In this document: positions 1 to 6,079 of the stretch, piece by piece
Layout of the letters: each line of letters begins with the position of its first letter
Numbering within the stretch: position 1 is the stretch's first letter
From: Pseudolabrys sp.
GTDB lineage: Bacteria > Pseudomonadota > Alphaproteobacteria > Rhizobiales > Xanthobacteraceae
Reading direction: 5' to 3'
Length of the DNA: 8,327 nt
Assembly (NCBI GenBank): GCA_029945495.1
Contig: JAQSCR010000586.1
Span: 1 to 8,327 of the forward strand
Notes under the pieces: model-generated
The model's input: the letters and a program-made list of their open reading frames with translations, nothing else
What the model was told of the DNA's origin: nothing
Database searches by the model: none
Translations under genes and position numbers: made by a program

Positions 1-638
1 CCATCGTCATTGCCGCGACCATGGTTGGGTTCGCCGCCGGCCCTGCCGCGTCGCAAGCGCCGTGGCCGCAAGCCCAGCCGTCGGCCGCACCGTCGCCCTG
101 GCCGCAACAGCAGGCGGAGCCGCCGCAGGCCGCCCCGGCGCCGTGGCCGCAGCAACAACAACCGCAACAGCAACAGCAAGCGGCGCAACCGCCGGCGCAG
201 GATCCGTGGTCGAAGCCGGCGGAACAGCAGATGCCGCCCTGCCTCGAACAGTTCGTCAAGCTGCGCAAGGAAGTCGAGAAGCGCGGCGGCGTGATCCAGG
301 CCGCCGGCCAGCGCAAGCAGAAGCCATCGGCGAAGGAAGCGTGCGGGCTGTTCAATGCCTTCACCGGCGCCGAGTTGAAGATGATCAAATACGCCACCGA
401 CAACGCCGCCAAATGCGGCATTCCGGCTCAGATCATCGACAACATGAAACAGTCGCACGCCAAATCCACTGAAGTTCGCACGCGCGTCTGCCAGGCCGCC
501 GCCAACGGCGGCCCGGCGCGGGCGGCGGCGCCGCCGAGCCTGAGCGACGCGCTCAGCGCGCCGGTTCCCGATTCCGCCAACATCAAGACCGGCCGCGGCA
601 CTTACGACACGCTGACCGGAAATCCGCTCGGCAAATGA
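1..638 (+). CDS. Secreted Q/P-rich protein with four conserved-type cysteines, 5' end outside the window
   Basis: The reading frame is open from base 3, before the first ATG at 21, and encodes IVIAATMVGFAAGPAASQA. This looks like the end of a signal peptide with an AxA-type cleavage site, so the true start is probably upstream of the window. Counting from the ATG at 21 (205 residues), residues 13-65 are low-complexity, with three [AS]PWPQ units (about 13, 25 and 40) and two glutamine runs. A folded part follows at about 72-160, with cysteines C74, C108, C132 and C157; two disulfides in the periplasm are an inference. The C-terminus is a flexible Ala/Pro tail. It resembles hypothetical exported proteins I associate with Bradyrhizobiaceae, with no known function. 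Its stop overlaps the ubiA start (ATGA), so the two are probably co-transcribed and translationally coupled. Confidence 0.8.
   Translation, partial: IVIAATMVGFAAGPAASQAPWPQAQPSAAPSPWPQQQAEPPQAAPAPWPQQQQPQQQQQAAQPPAQDPWSKPAEQQMPPCLEQFVKLRKEVEKRGGVIQAAGQRKQKPSAKEACGLFNAFTGAELKMIKYATDNAAKCGIPAQIIDNMKQSHAKSTEVRTRVCQAAANGGPARAAAPPSLSDALSAPVPDSANIKTGRGTYDTLTGNPLGK
150..179 (+). repeat. CAA/CAG codon run (polyglutamine, residues 44-53)
   Basis: Nine of ten consecutive codons are CAA or CAG, broken by one CCG, within the secreted protein. It follows three PWPQ repeats and is a low-complexity linker that could change length by replication slippage. Confidence 0.75.
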
Positions 639-1555
639 GCGAGGTCCCCGGACGCGTCGCCGATGCGGCCGGCAACTGGGTCGACGGTCGCGCGCCGACA
701 ATCGCCCGCCCCTATCTGCGGCTCGCCCGCCTCGACCGGCCGATCGGCGCGTGGCTGTTGCTGATGCCATGCTGGTGGTCGGCAGGCCTTGCCGGCATGG
801 CCGCCGATCGATTGCCGAGCCTGTGGCATATCGCGCTGTTCTTCATCGGCGCTTTCGCCATGCGCGGCGCCGGCTGCACCTGGAACGATCTGGTCGACCG
901 CAATCTCGACGGCAAGGTCGAGCGCACGCGCTCGCGGCCGATTCCGTCGGGACAAGTCACGGTCACCCAAGCCGCCGTGTTCATGCTGGCGCAGGCTTTG
1001 GTCGGCCTGCTGGTGCTGCTGCAGTTCAACCTGTTCACGATCCTGACCGGGCTGGCTTCGCTCGCGGTGGTCGCCATCTATCCGTTCATGAAGCGCGTGA
1101 CCTACTGGCCGCAGATTTTTCTCGGCCTCGCCTTCTCCTGGGGCGCGCTGATGGGCTGGCCAGCGGCGTTCGGCCGGCTCGATGGCGCGGCCTTCGTGCT
1201 CTATGCCGGCTCGATCGCCTGGGTGATCGGCTACGACACGATCTACGCGCATCAGGACCGCGAGGACGATCTGATGATCGGCATCAAGTCGACGGCGCTG
1301 CTGTTCGGGAAAAACACGCCGGCGATGCTGACAGTGTTCTACACGCTCGCCGTCGTCCTGATCGGACTTGCCGGACTGATGGCCGGCGGCGGCGTCATCT
1401 TCGTGCTCGGGCTCCTGGCTTTCGGCGTGCATCTGGCCTGGCAGATCGTCACCGTCGACATCGACGATCCGGCGCATTGCCTGAAGCTGTTCCGCGCCAA
1501 CCGCGATGCCGGATTGATTTTGTTCGGCGCGATGCTGATCGACGCGCTGGTGTGA
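635..1555 (+). CDS. ubiA: 4-hydroxybenzoate polyprenyltransferase UbiA
   Basis: This is an integral membrane prenyltransferase that attaches the polyprenyl tail to 4-hydroxybenzoate, the first membrane step of ubiquinone synthesis. The 306-aa length is normal for the family. The first Asp-rich motif is N84-D85-x2-D88-x3-D92 (NDLVDRNLD), followed by the family sequence RTRSRPIPSGQ. The second lies at about 200-212 (YDTIYAHQDREDD). Both bind the Mg-diphosphate of the prenyl donor in this family. Hydrophobic helices fill the rest. YDTIYAHQDREDD followed by GIKSTALLFG is typical of UbiA itself rather than of the heme or menaquinone relatives. The ATG overlaps the preceding stop codon. It converges on the extensin-like gene with about 21 bp between the two stop codons and no obvious terminator there. 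Confidence 0.95.
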   Translation: MSEVPGRVADAAGNWVDGRAPTIARPYLRLARLDRPIGAWLLLMPCWWSAGLAGMAADRLPSLWHIALFFIGAFAMRGAGCTWNDLVDRNLDGKVERTRSRPIPSGQVTVTQAAVFMLAQALVGLLVLLQFNLFTILTGLASLAVVAIYPFMKRVTYWPQIFLGLAFSWGALMGWPAAFGRLDGAAFVLYAGSIAWVIGYDTIYAHQDREDDLMIGIKSTALLFGKNTPAMLTVFYTLAVVLIGLAGLMAGGGVIFVLGLLAFGVHLAWQIVTVDIDDPAHCLKLFRANRDAGLILFGAMLIDALV

Positions 1556-1576
1556 GCGCGGCGCTTCGTTTTCGTT

Positions 1577-3034
1577 TTAATGACCGGCCGGATTGTCGTC
1601 GGGCCGATAGCGCGGCGCGCGAGACGACGGCGCCAGCCGCGGCCAGCCGGTCGCTGGCTTCGCGCCGATCGAGCCGGTGACATCCTCGTCGTCGAATTCG
1701 CCGTCCTCGCCCGCCGCGGCCCGGCTCTGCGCCACCGCTGACTTACTCGCGATCGAGCCCGTCGTATCGTCGGCCTCGTCGTCGAGACCGTCGGCGCCGG
1801 GAACGGCCGCCGGCACTTGTCCAGGCTTCTGTCCGGCGTTGGCGGACTTCGTCGCAATCGAGCCGGTGTAGGTGGTGCCGTGCTTGCTGGCATAGACCGC
1901 GCGCGCCCGCGCCGCGACCACCTCGCCCGGAATCGCGTCCGGCCGGCACGGCCGCCGGCCGCTGGCGCGCCGCATCAGATCGACATGGATGTGATTGTAA
2001 TGCGCGGCGTTGTAGCCCGGCGCCAGCACGGTGGTGAACATGTCGCAGGCGGAAAGCTGCACGTCGTGCAGGAAGCCCTGCTCTTCCGGCGAGCCGCGCC
2101 AGCCGTTCTGCACGGAAATCTTGCGGCCGTCGGCGAGCGTGAAGCCGGCGACGTCGAGCGCATTGCCGAACGCATGTTCCGACACGTGCGAGGTGCCGGC
2201 GCCGACCATGCCGCGACAGGAATAGGCCGAGATCTGCTTGATCTCGGTCACCTGCGCGCCGAACCAGCGCATCGCCGCCGGCTGCACGCCTTCGCTCACC
2301 CAGCGGTCGAGCGCCGATACGATCGGGCATGACAAGGTCGCCGGCGGCGTGACGGCGGCCGGCGTGATCGCGCCGGTCACTTGCGGTCCGCGCATCGGCC
2401 CGAGCGCCGGCAATTGACGTTGCTGCTGCGGCGGCGGCACATAAACCGGTGCGTTATAGGCCGGCGGCATGCGCTGCGGCGGCGCGCGCTGCGGCAGGAC
2501 GGCGTCGTCGGGAATATCGTCGGGCTCGGCAACGCCGGGCGCGTAGATCGAGATCGGCCGGCCGGCCGGCGCGCTGCCGCGCGGCTCGTAAGTCTGCGGC
2601 GCATTCGCATTGGGAGCGGTGACGTCCGGCGCGGCGATCGACGGCGGCCCCGGCGTCCAGCGCAATTGCGCGCCTTGAGCCGGCTGCGTGGCTGACGGCG
2701 CATAGCGCGCTTGTGTCGGCGGCCAGTTCGGCTGCGAGCCGTCACTGACGCTGCCGGGCGGACGCGGCACGTCGGAGTAACTCATGCGCGGGCTTTCGCC
2801 GAGCGCGGCGACCTTGAGCGGGAAATCGGCGCCGCACATGCCCGGGCCTTCGATCGGCTGGATTGCCACGACACCGCCGCCGACCTTGACCGCGCCCGAC
2901 TGCATGCACTGGGCCTCGGCCTGATGCCGCCACGGCGCGCGCTCGCCTTGCAGCATCATGCTGCGGCCGCAGCCGGCCAACGCCAACAGCACGCCAAGCC
3001 CAGCCAACAGCAGGACGCGACCACGAAACTTCAT
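1577..3034 (-). CDS. Extensin-like domain lipoprotein (VanY/M15-type fold), proline-rich
   Basis: This 485-aa protein begins with a lipoprotein signal: MKFR, a hydrophobic stretch and the lipobox LALAGC, lipidated at C22. Residues about 90-235 are a Pro/Ala/Gln-rich linker. Residues about 236-370 match the bacterial extensin-like C-terminal domain (pfam06904), starting CPIVSALDRW and ending GRRPCRPDAIPGE. Visible metal-site-like residues are SEHAFGNALD (H287, D294) and HYNHIHVD (H348, H350, D352), as in M15/VanY D-Ala-D-Ala peptidases. Cysteines 236, 273, 330 and 363 may pair. The role is inferred to be at the cell wall, with peptidoglycan cleavage or binding possible but unproven. After the domain come about 115 unusual residues with three TGSI repeats. 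The start is the ATG just before the signal peptide; no strong Shine-Dalgarno is visible. Confidence 0.88.
   Translation of the reverse strand: MKFRGRVLLLAGLGVLLALAGCGRSMMLQGERAPWRHQAEAQCMQSGAVKVGGGVVAIQPIEGPGMCGADFPLKVAALGESPRMSYSDVPRPPGSVSDGSQPNWPPTQARYAPSATQPAQGAQLRWTPGPPSIAAPDVTAPNANAPQTYEPRGSAPAGRPISIYAPGVAEPDDIPDDAVLPQRAPPQRMPPAYNAPVYVPPPQQQRQLPALGPMRGPQVTGAITPAAVTPPATLSCPIVSALDRWVSEGVQPAAMRWFGAQVTEIKQISAYSCRGMVGAGTSHVSEHAFGNALDVAGFTLADGRKISVQNGWRGSPEEQGFLHDVQLSACDMFTTVLAPGYNAAHYNHIHVDLMRRASGRRPCRPDAIPGEVVAARARAVYASKHGTTYTGSIATKSANAGQKPGQVPAAVPGADGLDDEADDTTGSIASKSAVAQSRAAAGEDGEFDDEDVTGSIGAKPATGWPRLAPSSRAPRYRPDDNPAGH
1652..1873 (-). repeat. Three TGSI[AG]xK repeats in the C-terminal tail of the extensin-like protein
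   Basis: The peptide units TGSIATKSA, TGSIASKSA and TGSIGAKPA begin at residues 390, 425 and 453 (35 and 28 residues apart). They are separated by acidic linkers such as LDDEADD and FDDEDV. At DNA level each is a variant of GCGATCGAGCCGGT read on the plus strand. TGSI units recur in rhizobial envelope proteins as I recall; their function is unknown. Confidence 0.7.
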
Positions 3035-3212
3035 GCCGGCTAAAATGCGGGCAGTTTCTTTAACGAGGCATCAATGCTGTCACGGAGGAATTTGTTAAGG
3101 ATAAGGAATCGTTGCCGACACCTTGCCGGGCCGTCCCCGCCCCGTCTTGATCGGCGCGGCGGTTTCGGCTCACATCGCTCGGTACGCGGGGACACGCGAC
3201 GGGGGAACGGCA

Positions 3213-3437
3213 ATGCAATGGCTGGCCAGGCTCATTCTTGCCTGCATCATGACCGCGGTGATGGTGTTCATGGTGACGCTGATCGTCACCCTCACCAATC
3301 TCGGGCTGCGGTCCGACTTCCTGATGCAATGGGCCAAGGCCTACATCATCGCCTGGCCGATCGCGGCGGGAACCGCATTCCTGGTCATGCCGGCGGCCCG
3401 CCAAGCTACCGACGCCATCATGCGGCGGATCGGTTGA
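3213..3437 (+). CDS. DUF2798 small membrane protein
   Basis: This is a 74-aa protein with two hydrophobic helices at about residues 5-27 and 41-60. The pattern LARLILACIMTAVMVFMVTL, then a short loop with GLRSDFLMQW, then AWPIAAGTAFLVMPAAR, is characteristic of DUF2798 (pfam11391). Function is unknown. The ATG at 3213 is preferred over the in-frame ATG at 3123. It has the purine-rich GGGGGAACGG just upstream, it starts at the family's normal N-terminus, and the extra 30 residues from 3123 look like translated leader. Its TGA is followed immediately by a perfect palindrome, which probably ends its transcript. Confidence 0.8.
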   Translation: MQWLARLILACIMTAVMVFMVTLIVTLTNLGLRSDFLMQWAKAYIIAWPIAAGTAFLVMPAARQATDAIMRRIG

Positions 3438-3476
3438 ATTCCGTCATGGCCGGCATAAAGCCGGCCATGACGGAAT
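3438..3476. repeat. Perfect 17-bp palindrome between convergent genes; probable dispersed element and bidirectional terminator
   Basis: The arms 3438-3454 and 3460-3476 are exact reverse complements (ATTCCGTCATGGCCGGC) around the 5-nt loop ATAAA. The element starts one base after the DUF2798 stop and ends 4 bp before the tctC stop, so both transcripts would fold it. There is no long T tract, so it may protect 3' ends as much as terminate. The core CCGTCATGGCCGGC resembles palindromes scattered through Bradyrhizobium-type genomes, often mistranslated as VMAGIKPAMTE-like peptides (recalled, not searched). Confidence 0.8.
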
Positions 3477-3479
3477 GGT

Positions 3480-4478
3480 TTACTGCGCGGCCTTGATGCC
3501 GAGGATCTTGCCGATGTCGGCGACCTTTTCGCTCTGATCTTTGAGCGCAGCGGCGAACTCGGCCGGCGAGCCGGGGTTGACCACCTGGCCGGTGGCGGCA
3601 AGCTTGGCGTTGATGTCCGGATCGTCGACGATAGCGCGAATGTCGGCGGCGATCTTTTCGCGCACCGCCGGCGCCACGGCCTTCGGACCGAGCACGCCGA
3701 CCAGACCATCCAGTTCGAGCGACTTGAAGCCGGCTTCCGCTGCGGTCGGGATATCGTTCAACGCCGCCGCATGCTGGGCGTTGGTCAAGGCGATGACCTT
3801 CACTTTGCCCTGCAGAACGCGCGGTCGCATGATCGCATAGGCGCCGACGAAGGCCTGGATGCGGCCTTCGGCAAGATCGTTGATCGCGGTGACCGGGTCC
3901 TTGTACGGCACTTTCGCCATGTCGAGTTTTTCGGTCTTCAGAAAGGCGGCGAACAACAAATCGTTGGCGCCGGTGACCGAGGCGTAGTTCAGCTTGCCCG
4001 GCGCCGCTTTGATCTTGGCGGCCAGTTCCTTGACGCTTGTTACGCCCAGCTCGGTCGGCACGCCGAGCGCGATCAGGGTGTTGGTGACGCGCGCGATCGG
4101 CACCAGATCGTCCGGCTTGTACGGCAGCTTTTCGTGCAGCAGCGGATGCGCGGTGAAGGTCGAGGCCGGCGCAAACAGCAGAACATGATCGTCGGCCGCG
4201 CTGATCACCGCGGTGATCGCAATGATGGCGTCGCCGCCGGGCCGGTTTTCGACCACGACCGGCTGGCCCCATTTGGCCGACAACTTGTCGGCGACAAGAC
4301 GCGCGGTGATGTCGACGCCGGAACCCGGTCCGAGCGGAATGATGAATCGCACCGGCCGCGTCGGCCAGTTGGCTTGTGAGTTTCCTTGCGCCGATGCCGG
4401 AGTCGTCGGCAGCGCCAGCGCGACGAAGCCCGCGACAAAGCCGATGAGGACGATAAGTGACGCTCGAAGATGACGCAT
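3480..4478 (-). CDS. Tripartite tricarboxylate transporter substrate-binding protein (TctC/Bug family)
   Basis: This is a periplasmic solute receptor of 332 aa, the usual size for the family. A Sec signal peptide runs from residue 1 to about 30 (MRHLR, hydrophobic core, PASA|Q). Mature-protein hallmarks follow: WPTRPVRFIIPLGPGSGVDITAR at about 38-60 (the family's PFAPGGxxDxxAR loop) and VVVENRPGGDA at about 74-84, both of which contact ligand in Bug proteins. The ATG at 4478 is chosen because it opens the signal peptide and has GGGAG 5 nt upstream; the longer frame back to 4559 has no such support. No tctA or tctB membrane genes are nearby, so it is an orphan receptor with unknown ligand, probably a carboxylate. 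It could feed a distant transporter or act in sensing. Confidence 0.92.
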   Translation of the reverse strand: MRHLRASLIVLIGFVAGFVALALPTTPASAQGNSQANWPTRPVRFIIPLGPGSGVDITARLVADKLSAKWGQPVVVENRPGGDAIIAITAVISAADDHVLLFAPASTFTAHPLLHEKLPYKPDDLVPIARVTNTLIALGVPTELGVTSVKELAAKIKAAPGKLNYASVTGANDLLFAAFLKTEKLDMAKVPYKDPVTAINDLAEGRIQAFVGAYAIMRPRVLQGKVKVIALTNAQHAAALNDIPTAAEAGFKSLELDGLVGVLGPKAVAPAVREKIAADIRAIVDDPDINAKLAATGQVVNPGSPAEFAAALKDQSEKVADIGKILGIKAAQ

Positions 4479-4989
4479 GAATTCTCCCGGTGAACGGATG
4501 TTCTTGGCGCTGGTGATGCGCGTGCCGCGCCGCGCGCGTGGCGATCTGCCCTCGTCCACGACGCCAAATCGCAGCTGCCATTTCCGTATTTACTTCACAC
4601 CGGCGCGTCAAGACCGGCAAAGCGCCGCAGCGGTGCGCCGCTTCGCCGTGGCTGCGGCCCACTTTTGCGGCTTCCGCTCGCTTTTGACCTTATGCAAATT
4701 TGCGGGCAGCGCCACTTTGCATTGCAGCAAAGCGCGCACAACGGGTACCGGATGCGCAGGAGTTTGCCCGGAAACGCCGCCGGCCGCCGGTTCCGCCCGC
4801 CGCTTTAAGCGGCAGACTGTTGTTTGTGACGGGCAATCAACCGCTTGCCGCCGCCGCGACAGCCATGCCGGCGCTGCATGAGCGATCACGCACATTTCGT
4901 TCAAATCCGGCTTGCGCAGCAGGCGCGAGGCTTAAGCCGCGTGGCGATCTGTGCTAAATCATCGTCACCTCAACAAGGGAGGCATCACC
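4479..4989. other. About 510-bp intergenic region with no credible gene
   Basis: This separates tctC (leaving to the left) from the miniprotein gene (to the right). Several frames are open but none gives a recognisable or well-composed protein; they are Arg/Ala/Cys-rich, as expected for random GC-rich frames. Short symmetric sequences are visible: GCAAATTTGC at 4694-4703, CTTTGC-N6-GCAAAG at 4715-4732, and GCCGCTT-T-AAGCGGC at 4799-4813. The stretch 4680-4735 is less GC-rich than its surroundings, as promoter DNA often is. It probably holds divergent promoters and operators. Confidence 0.5.
4931..4959 (+). promoter_or_regulatory. Weak candidate promoter for the 28-aa miniprotein gene
   Basis: CTTAAG (4931-4936) and CTAAAT (4954-4959) are separated by 17 bp and sit about 30 bp before the miniprotein start. 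The match to the alphaproteobacterial housekeeping consensus is only partial. Confidence 0.25.
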
Positions 4990-5076
4990 GTGGTCCTTGC
5001 TCTGAAACGACTGGATGTCCTGGCTGTGTGCGCCGTGTTTGTGTTCGTCGGCGCGGTTCTGCTGGGAGCATTCTGA
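4990..5076 (+). CDS. 28-aa single-helix membrane miniprotein
   Basis: A GTG start is placed 7 nt after a near-perfect Shine-Dalgarno (AAGGGAGG, 4975-4982), and 28 codons end in TGA. The peptide begins VVLALKRLD, then has a continuous hydrophobic stretch of about 19 residues (VLAVCAVFVFVGAVLLGAF). The charge distribution (KR on the N-terminal side) suggests one membrane helix. Support comes from the strong ribosome site, the clean membrane composition and the intrinsic terminator 65 bp downstream, which together form a compact monocistronic unit. I recall similar tiny LKRxDVLxVCAxFxFVGAxLLGAF-like frames in Bradyrhizobium relatives but cannot verify this. Function is unknown; annotation pipelines usually miss genes this short. 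Confidence 0.65.
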   Translation: MVLALKRLDVLAVCAVFVFVGAVLLGAF

Positions 5077-5140
5077 CTTCAAAGCGCTCGACGACTTCGC
5101 TATGCCATGATTGTCCGGTGCAAATCCGGAGCACGAATTG

Positions 5141-5174
5141 AAACACCGGAGGGACAACTCTCCGGTGTTTTTTT
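5141..5174 (+). terminator. Strong intrinsic terminator
   Basis: The stem AAACACCGGAG (5141-5151) pairs exactly with CTCCGGTGTTT (5160-5170), extendable by G-T and G-C pairs to a 4-nt loop, and seven Ts run from 5168 to 5174. It ends plus-strand transcripts of the miniprotein gene. The minus-strand stop of the 74-aa gene (TAA at 5173-5175) lies on its edge. In that direction only three Ts follow the stem, so termination would be weaker. Confidence 0.88.
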
Positions 5175-5397
5175 ATTTGTTGATTTCCAGTTGCGGCGGC
5201 CGCAGGTCCGGATATGTCCGCACGATAGGATTTAGGACGTCCAACAACATCGATCGCATCGATTTGCCGATCATCCGCCGATATCGAGCGAACTCTTCCT
5301 TTGAGCACGTGGATTCAATATCCAAGAGAATCTGATTTTGCTCAGCCCCTTGTTTCACGATGAGCTCGACAATTTTCTTTGCAGCTTCCCGTGACAT
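5173..5397 (-). CDS. 74-aa hypothetical protein, mostly helical
   Basis: The peptide starts MSREAAKKIVELIVKQGAEQ and includes RMIGKSMRSMLLDVLNPIVR and the end YPDLRPPQLEINK. It is charged and amphipathic, without signal or membrane segments, so a cytosolic helical protein is likely. I do not recognise a named family. Coding is supported by a good Shine-Dalgarno (AAGGA, 8 nt before the ATG) and a balanced composition unlike the Arg/Ala-rich shadow frames. It begins 18 nt after the end of the metH remnant on the same strand, so it may once have been its operon partner. Its codons (ATC/ATT, TTG, AAA, ATT TTC) are less GC-rich than those of its neighbours, which hints at a different origin or low expression. 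Confidence 0.72.
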   Translation of the reverse strand: MSREAAKKIVELIVKQGAEQNQILLDIESTCSKEEFARYRRMIGKSMRSMLLDVLNPIVRTYPDLRPPQLEINK

Positions 5398-5415
5398 TGA
5401 ATCAGTCCTTCATTT

Positions 5416-6055
5416 TTAGGCCGCCGCAACAACGCTCGGCGCGCGGTGCGGATCGTAATTGAGGATCGGCGCCAGCCAGCGCTCAGACTCGGCAACGCTC
5501 CAGCCTTTGCGCCGCGCATAATCCTCGACCTGATCGCGCTCGACCTTGCCGACGCCGAAGTAATGCGCCTGCGGATGGCTGAAATACAGGCCGCAGACCG
5601 CGGCGCCCGGCCACATCGCATAGCTCTCGGTGAGTTTCACGCCGATACGTTCGCTGTCGAGCAGCTTGAACAAGGTGCCCTTCTCTGTGTGATCAGGCTG
5701 CAGCGGATAGCCCGGCGCCGGACGGATGCCCTGATACTTCTCCCCGATCACGTCTTCGTTCGACGGGTTTTCGCCTGGCGCATAACCCCAGAACTCCTTG
5801 CGCACGTTCTGATGCAGCCGTTCGGCGAAAGCTTCCGCCAGCCGGTCGGCGAGCGCCGACACCATGATCGCCGAATAGTCGTCATTGGCGCTTGAAGCGC
5901 TCGGCAATGACATCTTCGCCGATCCCCGCCGTCACCGTGAAGGCGCCGACATAGTCCTTCAGCCCGCTGTCGCGCGGCGCGACGAAGTCGGACAGCGACT
6001 CGTTGTAGCGGCCTTCGCGCTTCGACAATTGCTGGCGCAAGCCATGCAGCCGCCG
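5416..6055 (-). pseudogene. metH: metH remnant: C-terminal activation domain of cobalamin-dependent methionine synthase, frameshifted and truncated
   Basis: Read on the minus strand, 6049 down to about 5888 encodes LHGLRQQLSKREG, then SDFVAPRDSGLKDYVGAFTV and TAGIGEDVIAERFKR, then a stop (TGA at 5882-5884). The next frame resumes at once with NDDYSAIMVSALADRLAEAF, WGYAPGE, GIRPAPGYP, KLTESYAMWPGA, YFSHP, KVERDQVEDYARRKGW and ERWLAPILNYDP. This matches the AdoMet-binding reactivation domain in order (RPAPGYP is the AdoMet-binding loop). The family expects KRANDDY; here two bases are missing (AAGCGCCAATGAC for AAGCGCGCCAATGAC). The open frame from 5913 (MSLPSASSA...) is only the shifted frame and not a real start. 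The cobalamin, folate and homocysteine domains, about 1000 residues, are absent. Identity is very sure; loss of function is nearly so, unless the frameshift is a sequencing error. Confidence 0.9.
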
Positions 6056-6079
6056 AGATAGCGCTCTACGAGCGCGCGA

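Noticed and set aside
602..1477. Long open frame antisense to ubiA (291 codons)
   Set aside because: It is His/Arg/Asp/Glu-rich, without any domain, and mirrors a certain gene; a typical shadow in GC-rich DNA.
1556..1576. Terminator between ubiA and the extensin-like gene
   Set aside because: Only a very short GCGC symmetry without a workable loop or T tract.
751..1680. Long plus-strand frame overlapping ubiA in another phase (309 codons)
   Set aside because: Arg/Ala-rich composition; ubiA occupies the other phase with full family motifs.
1743..2330. Minus-strand frame inside the extensin-like gene
   Set aside because: Arg-rich out-of-phase shadow of the extensin-like domain.
3418..4662. 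Minus-strand 414-codon frame covering tctC
   Set aside because: Out of phase with the certain TctC protein; composition of basic repeats and no domains.
4477..4957. Several open frames in the tctC-miniprotein gap on both strands
   Set aside because: No recognisable domain, no good ribosome site and biased Arg/Ala/Cys composition.
5081..5145. tRNA gene or tRNA remnant suggested by the T-arm-like hairpin
   Set aside because: No matching acceptor strand, D-arm or anticodon arm upstream, and the loop TGCAAAT departs from the TTC consensus.
5416..5913. Stand-alone MetH activation protein starting at 5913
   Set aside because: The first nine residues are the shifted reading of DVIAERFK; true homology continues upstream in another frame, so this is a frameshifted remnant.
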